Shown piece after piece: positions 5,062 to 8,939 of a stretch of DNA of 8,939 bases; positions within the stretch are counted from its first letter, which is position 1, and each line of letters starts with the position of its first letter. Below the pieces are notes generated by a model, which worked only from the letters and a program-made list of their open reading frames with translations, searched no databases and was not told the DNA's origin. The DNA lies in contig CAIKFN010000167.1 of the NCBI GenBank assembly GCA_903826715.1, positions 1 to 8,939 on the forward strand, written 5' to 3'. The DNA comes from an uncultured Actinomycetes bacterium. GTDB lineage: Bacteria > Actinomycetota > Acidimicrobiia > Acidimicrobiales > RAAP-2. The position numbers and the translations under genes were made by a program.

Positions 5062-6269
5062 TAGCCGACTTTTACTTGCTTATAGATTCCATACATTGCG
5101 CTGATGAGAGCAATGGCAACGAATCCAACCATGAGCCCCATTGCAACAATGAGAATTGGTTCAAATAGTCCAGTAAATCGCTTCACCTTTACTTCAAGTT
5201 CGCGGCCATAGAACTTTGCAGCAATGTTCAGTTGCTGGTCTAATGTTCCACTCTCTTCTCCGACTCGAAACATCTGAAGGGCTGCGCCTGGGAACAATCC
5301 GCTGAGCGAAAGTGGTCCAGCTAGTCCCTGACCTTGCATTACTTGCTCACGTACAACATTGAGCGCTCGTGAATACACCGTATTGCTTGCAGACTGCGAA
5401 GTAACCGTCATTGCTTCAGGCAGGCTCACTCCGGATTTAACAAGCGTAGACAGTACGCGACATATTCTTTCGAGCACTGCGGTTTGAATCAGCCCACCAA
5501 TGACTGGGATACGTAGAAACGTTTGATCAAGCAAGTAACGTCCAGCGCTGTTGCGACGCATAAAAAATATAAGTGCGAAAAAACCGAAGATGACCGCGAC
5601 TGCGACCAGCCACCAGTGAGAAAAGACCGCCGATACGCTCAGTAGCATTCTCGTGGGCAGCGGCAGTTTTGCATTGAATGACTTAAAGAAGACTACGAAT
5701 CGTGGCATTACAAACAGCACCAGAATGAATACAGTTACAACTGACATGCCAGCTACAACCGCAGGATAAATAAGTGCTGACGTAAGTGTTCCACGAGCTT
5801 CCGCGTCACGTTCCATGTATTCTGACAGCTGCGCGAGTGACGTGTCGAGTGTCCCGGTAAGTTCTGCGGAGCGCAGAATTCCAATGTAGTAATTAGGGAA
5901 TGCCTCTGGGTGACGAGCGCATGCAGTTGCAAACGTATCTCCCGCTTTTAGCGACATAATTATTTCGGTGAGAACTTTTTTCATCTGCTTGTCGGTGGTT
6001 TCACCAAGAATTACGTCGAGAGATTCCATAATTGGAATACCGGCCTGAATGAATACACCCACCTGGCGAGAAAAGTGCATTACCTCTTTACGCGGCACCT
6101 TCTTCTTCGTGATTTCAATCTTCATCCAACTAGAGAATTCTTTAATTTTTATATCAAGAAACCCTTGCTCCAGTAACTCGAGTTGGAGCGCACCCGCAGA
6201 TGGAGCATCTTGCTTCGCGCTCTTTTTAGCTCCTGTGAGATCAACCGCGGTGTAGCGAAATGTCGGCAT
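5061..6269 (-). CDS. pilC: PilC, type IV pilus inner-membrane platform protein
   Basis: At 402 residues this has the full family length. It starts MPTFRYTAVDLTGAKK, the usual PilC/GspF opening, and has two GspF domains at about 63-188 and 265-390. Each carries the duplicated signature: 'LRSAELTGTLDTSL' at 132-145 and 'FRVGEESGTLDQQL' at 334-347. Hydrophobic membrane segments lie near 165-187, 214-236 and 368-392. PilC sits in the cytoplasmic membrane, binds the assembly ATPase and couples its turning to addition of pilins at the filament base. The ATG is 11 nt after the pilB stop, with GAGG 4 nt upstream of it. The TAG stop shares its G with the GTG start of the next gene. No retraction ATPase gene adjoins, so retraction cannot be judged. 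GspF of type II secretion is the only close alternative, and the pilin-rich neighbours favour PilC. Confidence 0.96.
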   Translation of the reverse strand: MPTFRYTAVDLTGAKKSAKQDAPSAGALQLELLEQGFLDIKIKEFSSWMKIEITKKKVPRKEVMHFSRQVGVFIQAGIPIMESLDVILGETTDKQMKKVLTEIIMSLKAGDTFATACARHPEAFPNYYIGILRSAELTGTLDTSLAQLSEYMERDAEARGTLTSALIYPAVVAGMSVVTVFILVLFVMPRFVVFFKSFNAKLPLPTRMLLSVSAVFSHWWLVAVAVIFGFFALIFFMRRNSAGRYLLDQTFLRIPVIGGLIQTAVLERICRVLSTLVKSGVSLPEAMTVTSQSASNTVYSRALNVVREQVMQGQGLAGPLSLSGLFPGAALQMFRVGEESGTLDQQLNIAAKFYGRELEVKVKRFTGLFEPILIVAMGLMVGFVAIALISAMYGIYKQVKVG

Positions 6270-6280
6270 TGTTCCTCGTA

Positions 6281-8125
6281 CTACAGCGTGTAGGTGCTGC
6301 GAATTACTTCACTAATAGTTGTCAGGTCGCGCTCAACAAGACGGTAGGCCTCTTGTCGAAGTGTGCGCATGCCCTCTTTTTCTGCCATTTCCTGCAATTG
6401 ATCTTGGGGGGCAAAAGCAGCCACGAGTCGTTTGATCTCCGAAGTAACTTGCAAAAACTCAAAGACACCAACTCGTCCATGGAAGCCAGTGCCACTGCAG
6501 AAATTGCAACCTTCACCTATGTAGAAGGTTTCCTTTATCGCCAAGCCAGTGGCTTTGTACAGTTCCAACTCTTCAGCCGTTGGCTTGTAGGCCACCTTGC
6601 AGTGAGAGCACATCATTCGAAGTAGTCGCTGCCCCACGATCCCAGTAATTGATGAAGAGATCAGAAATGACTCGATCCCCATGTCCAAGAATCGGTGAAG
6701 TGCTGAAACCGCGTCAGTGGCGTGCACTGACGAAAGAACTGCGTGACCAGTCAAGGCGGACTGCACTGCGATTCGAGCTGTTTCTACGTCACGAATTTCT
6801 CCGACCAAAATGACGTCTGGGTCCTGGCGCAAAATGGAACGTAGCCCAGTAGCGAATGACAGTCCCGCTTGATCATTTGTTTGGATCTGATTAATCGAGG
6901 GCAGGACGTACTCAACTGGGTCTTCAATTGTCATGATGTTTCTCGTGCCATCAACAACTTCAGAAAGCACCGCATACAGCGTCGTTGTCTTTCCACTACC
7001 CGTAGGCCCGGTACAAAGCACCATTCCTGAAGGTGAGCGAACAACTCGGATGAACTTCTCGTAGGTGTCTTGGGGCATTCCAAGATCGGCCAGCGTCATA
7101 ACTGAACGAGACTTTTCAAGAATTCGCATGGTGCAGTGTTCGCCCCAAATTGTTGCAATAGTTGCAACTCGAACGTCAACACTATGCCCGTCCACTTCAA
7201 CTCCAAATTGACCATCTTGTGGACGGCGACGCTCAACAATGTTCATTTGTGCCATTACTTTGATACGACTCACCAAACTTGGTCCCATCGCAACTGGTAA
7301 TTCAAGCACCGTAGTGAGTACGCCGTCGATACGGAAACGAACACGTACTTCGTTTTTCTTTGGCTCAATGTGAACATCCGAAGCACGGTCTCGAACTGCT
7401 TGGGTAAGTATTCGAGCTACAACCTGAACTACAGGAGCATCTTCGCTCGCTGCAACGTCATTGGTGTCATCAATGGCGCCACGTCGCATGATTTCAATTG
7501 ACTCAAACGACTTAACTAATTCAGAAACTGAGTCTGTCGCGCGGTGTTGTTTGTCAAGTAAACGCTGAACCTGCGATGGAGGTGCCAGGTGAAACTGAAC
7601 AACGCCGCCAACAGCACCTAGTAAAGCCTCGACTTCAGTGCCAAGTAGTTCATCGGTCACCGCTACAGACGTTGAGCCACCATCAACTCTAAATGCCACG
7701 GCACGAAACAATCGAGCCATGGACTCTGGAAGCAGCGCTGCAACGTCACTTTCTGGCTGAACATTGATGAGGTCTACTGCTGGAAGTTTGCGATACTTGC
7801 AGAGAAAATCGAACAATACTTCTTCACTAACAAAGCCCTCTTTTAATAGCGTTTCAGTTAGTCGAATATTTTGGTGACTTTTCTTTGCTAGAGCCTTTTC
7901 AAGATCTAACTTTGAAATTAGTTTCGAATCAAATAACGCCGCCGCTAGTAGTGCATCGTTTTCGTTCGCTTCAATTGCTCGTTGGGTGGCCTGCCCGGCC
8001 ATTGCTTCGCTCGCTTGTTTCTCTTCCTGACTTGGCGAACTCTTTTTAGACTTAGAAAATAGGGAGATATTCTGTTTGCCGAGTTTAGCGAAGCTTTTCT
8101 TTTCGTTCGGTTTCGAAATTGTCAT
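6281..8125 (-). CDS. pilB: PilB, type IV pilus assembly ATPase
   Basis: The 614-residue protein belongs to the GspE/PulE/PilB ATPase family. Residues 1-55 are a Lys/Ser/Gln-rich, probably flexible extension. About 56-195 form an MshEN-type N-terminal domain, a fold known in some relatives to bind cyclic di-GMP, though I cannot confirm the binding residues. The ATPase core has Walker A GPTGSGKT (373-380), the Asp-box region starting 'TIEDPVEY' (399-406), Walker B 'DPDVILVGEIRD' (435-446) and the His box 'SSVHATDAVSALHR' (465-478). A zinc-binding pair CxxC 506-509 and CxxC 540-543 is typical of PilB/GspE and absent from the PilT retraction ATPases. The hexamer works at the cytoplasmic face of the membrane and powers pilin polymerisation through PilC. 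The ATG has GGAG 6 nt upstream. This is the first gene of the block, after an AT-rich leader. Confidence 0.97.
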   Translation of the reverse strand: MTISKPNEKKSFAKLGKQNISLFSKSKKSSPSQEEKQASEAMAGQATQRAIEANENDALLAAALFDSKLISKLDLEKALAKKSHQNIRLTETLLKEGFVSEEVLFDFLCKYRKLPAVDLINVQPESDVAALLPESMARLFRAVAFRVDGGSTSVAVTDELLGTEVEALLGAVGGVVQFHLAPPSQVQRLLDKQHRATDSVSELVKSFESIEIMRRGAIDDTNDVAASEDAPVVQVVARILTQAVRDRASDVHIEPKKNEVRVRFRIDGVLTTVLELPVAMGPSLVSRIKVMAQMNIVERRRPQDGQFGVEVDGHSVDVRVATIATIWGEHCTMRILEKSRSVMTLADLGMPQDTYEKFIRVVRSPSGMVLCTGPTGSGKTTTLYAVLSEVVDGTRNIMTIEDPVEYVLPSINQIQTNDQAGLSFATGLRSILRQDPDVILVGEIRDVETARIAVQSALTGHAVLSSVHATDAVSALHRFLDMGIESFLISSSITGIVGQRLLRMMCSHCKVAYKPTAEELELYKATGLAIKETFYIGEGCNFCSGTGFHGRVGVFEFLQVTSEIKRLVAAFAPQDQLQEMAEKEGMRTLRQEAYRLVERDLTTISEVIRSTYTL

Positions 8126-8282
8126 TTGGAACTCCAGTTCGTAAAAAAATCAAAAATCTTTTTTATAGGTAATTAATTTTATAGTTAAAATAAATTATGT
8201 AATAAGAACGTAACAATTCGTCATTTAAGCCTGAAACTTCGTTATTGAAGGCAAAGTACAGAAACAGAACGTGATCGGACTA
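8126..8282 (-). promoter_or_regulatory. AT-rich leader and probable promoter region of the pilB block
   Basis: No gene was found in this stretch. The minus strand has GGAG at 8135-8132, 6 nt before the pilB ATG. Further up, about 8141-8220 is very AT-rich, with several -10-like hexamers: CATAAT at 8199-8194, and TATAAA at 8183-8178 and 8167-8162. None has a convincing -35 at 16-18 nt; TGACGA at 8223-8218 lies 18 nt from CATAAT. A promoter is expected here because the hairpin at 8283-8321 separates the upstream gene, but its exact place is uncertain. Confidence 0.45.
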
Positions 8283-8321
8283 TTGCAAAGGACCGAGCCA
8301 TCATGACTCGGTCCTTTGCAA
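8283..8321 (-). terminator. Perfect 15-bp hairpin, probable terminator of the FN3-OmpA gene
   Basis: TTGCAAAGGACCGAG (8283-8297) and CTCGGTCCTTTGCAA (8307-8321) are exact inverted copies around a 9-nt loop. It begins 17 nt after the stop of the FN3-OmpA gene and points at the pilB leader. The stem is long and GC-rich in its inner half. The minus-strand RNA has no U-run after it, so it is a U-poor terminator or an RNA-stabilising 3' end. Such U-poor hairpins are often proposed as terminators in actinobacteria. Confidence 0.75.
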
Positions 8322-8338
8322 AATCTTTCATTAAAGCG

Positions 8339-8939
8339 TTAGAACGTAGCTAGAACTTCCACACGACGGTTAAGTGCGCGTCCGAGTGCAGAAGTGTTTG
8401 TTGCTCTTGGTGCGGCCTTACCCTTTGAAGCGCAAGTAACTACTGGAGTCCAAGGCATCTTCAGCAATTTGAATTCGTAAACCAAATAGGCCTGAACCGC
8501 GGCAGCACGCTTCATACCTAGTGTCAAGTTGTATGAAGTTGTTGATGATGGGTCAGTGTAACCAACGAGAGATGCAGTCTTTCCACCAAACTTAAGCAAG
8601 TCAGATGCATAAGTTGCAATTTGCATCTTCATGTACGGAGTGAGCTGCGCAGATCCCGAAGCAAAGTTACTGACAATCAACTTCAGATTGTTATGAACTT
8701 TAACTACGAGTAGCGCATTAATCATGATTGAGTTTGATGTGCCCAGATTGGCATCGCCGCTTGCCGTGTGGGCAACTACCTTAAAGATATAGTGGACGTT
8801 AGTGCTCAGTCCCGGAACGACACAGCTCGTTGCTTTTGCGCCATCAGCATTGCATGTAAATCCACCCGGATCTGACGTGACCGTATAACCCGTAATACCA
8901 GTGCTATCGAGATTAGTCCACGTAACTGTTGCAGCACCA
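8339..8939 (-). CDS. Fibronectin III - OmpA-like peptidoglycan-binding protein, 3' part
   Basis: The frame is open from the stop (8341-8339) to the right edge, giving 199 visible codons; an ATG at 8725 is internal and should not be taken as the start. Residues 1 to about 72 are the end of a fibronectin III domain ('VTWTNLDSTGITGYTV', 'VVPGLSTNVHYIFKVVA') with Cys29 and Cys39. About 85-199 are an OmpA C-terminal domain: 'FASGSAQLTP', 'VGYTDPSSTTSYN', 'KRAAAVQAYL' and 'GRALNRRVEV'. Asp129 and Arg144 lie 15 residues apart, as do the diaminopimelate-binding Asp271 and Arg286 of E. coli OmpA. The protein is therefore likely exported and held on the cell wall, with the FN3 part facing outward. A hairpin separates it from the pilus block, so a shared function is unproven. 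Confidence 0.9.
   Translation of the reverse strand, partial: GAATVTWTNLDSTGITGYTVTSDPGGFTCNADGAKATSCVVPGLSTNVHYIFKVVAHTASGDANLGTSNSIMINALLVVKVHNNLKLIVSNFASGSAQLTPYMKMQIATYASDLLKFGGKTASLVGYTDPSSTTSYNLTLGMKRAAAVQAYLVYEFKLLKMPWTPVVTCASKGKAAPRATNTSALGRALNRRVEVLATF

Noticed and set aside
6260..6625. 121-residue plus-strand open frame
   Set aside because: It lies antisense to the conserved C-terminal coding region of pilB, including its zinc-binding cysteines, and has no recognisable domain.
5061..8125. Type II secretion (GspE/GspF) instead of type IV pilus
   Set aside because: The ATPase and platform proteins alone cannot fully separate the two systems. The run of five pilin genes, including two paralogous filament pilins, and the lack of any secretin or GspC/L/M gene favour a pilus.
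8129..8140. Small inverted repeat GAACT-CC-AGTTC over the pilB Shine-Dalgarno site
   Set aside because: The 2-nt loop cannot form as drawn and only about four pairs remain with a realistic loop, too weak to claim translation control.

Overview
The window holds the assembly-ATPase end of a type IV pilus (or closely related type IV filament) gene cluster. All genes lie on the minus strand, so the transcribed order runs from high to low coordinates. The predicted proteins point to an actinobacterial-type organism of moderate GC (about mid-40s by eye, not computed). The grounds are pilins whose N-terminal segment continues as '..VFSLxGVxGQ', frequent GTG/TTG starts, and a fibronectin III-OmpA fusion protein. 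I think of the low-GC freshwater Actinobacteriota, but this placement is an inference and no 16S or tRNA gene is present to test it.

Layout in transcription order. (1) 8939-8339: 3' part of a secreted fibronectin III plus OmpA-like peptidoglycan-binding protein; the frame stays open to the window edge. (2) 8321-8283: a perfect 15-bp hairpin that probably ends that transcript. (3) 8282-8126: an AT-rich leader with a good Shine-Dalgarno site. (4) 8125-3236: a tightly packed block of pilB (assembly ATPase), pilC (platform protein), a PilW/PulJ-like minor pilin and a PilV-like minor pilin with a Gly/Asn-rich tail. Junctions are 11 nt, a 1-nt stop/start overlap, and a second stop/start overlap or near-overlap. 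(5) 3183-2518: a PilX-like minor pilin lacking the usual Glu at position +5, after a 52-nt gap. (6) 2509-2481: a putative promoter, then 2434-203, a 743-residue pilin in which an ordinary pilin domain is followed by five immunoglobulin-like (Big/invasin-type) modules. (7) 178-150: a near-consensus promoter, then the first 43 codons of a second, apparently ordinary pilin running off the left edge.

How they work together (inference from known families): PilB hydrolyses ATP to drive PilC, which extracts processed pilins from the membrane. The three minor pilins probably form the priming/tip complex. The two paralogous pilins with their own promoters supply the filament: the small one the shaft, the giant one a decorated shaft subunit or long tip adhesin. 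PilT, prepilin peptidase and PilM/N/O are not in the window and may lie outside it. The most notable element is the giant modular pilin, with one cysteine pair in the pilin head and in four of its five Ig-like modules.
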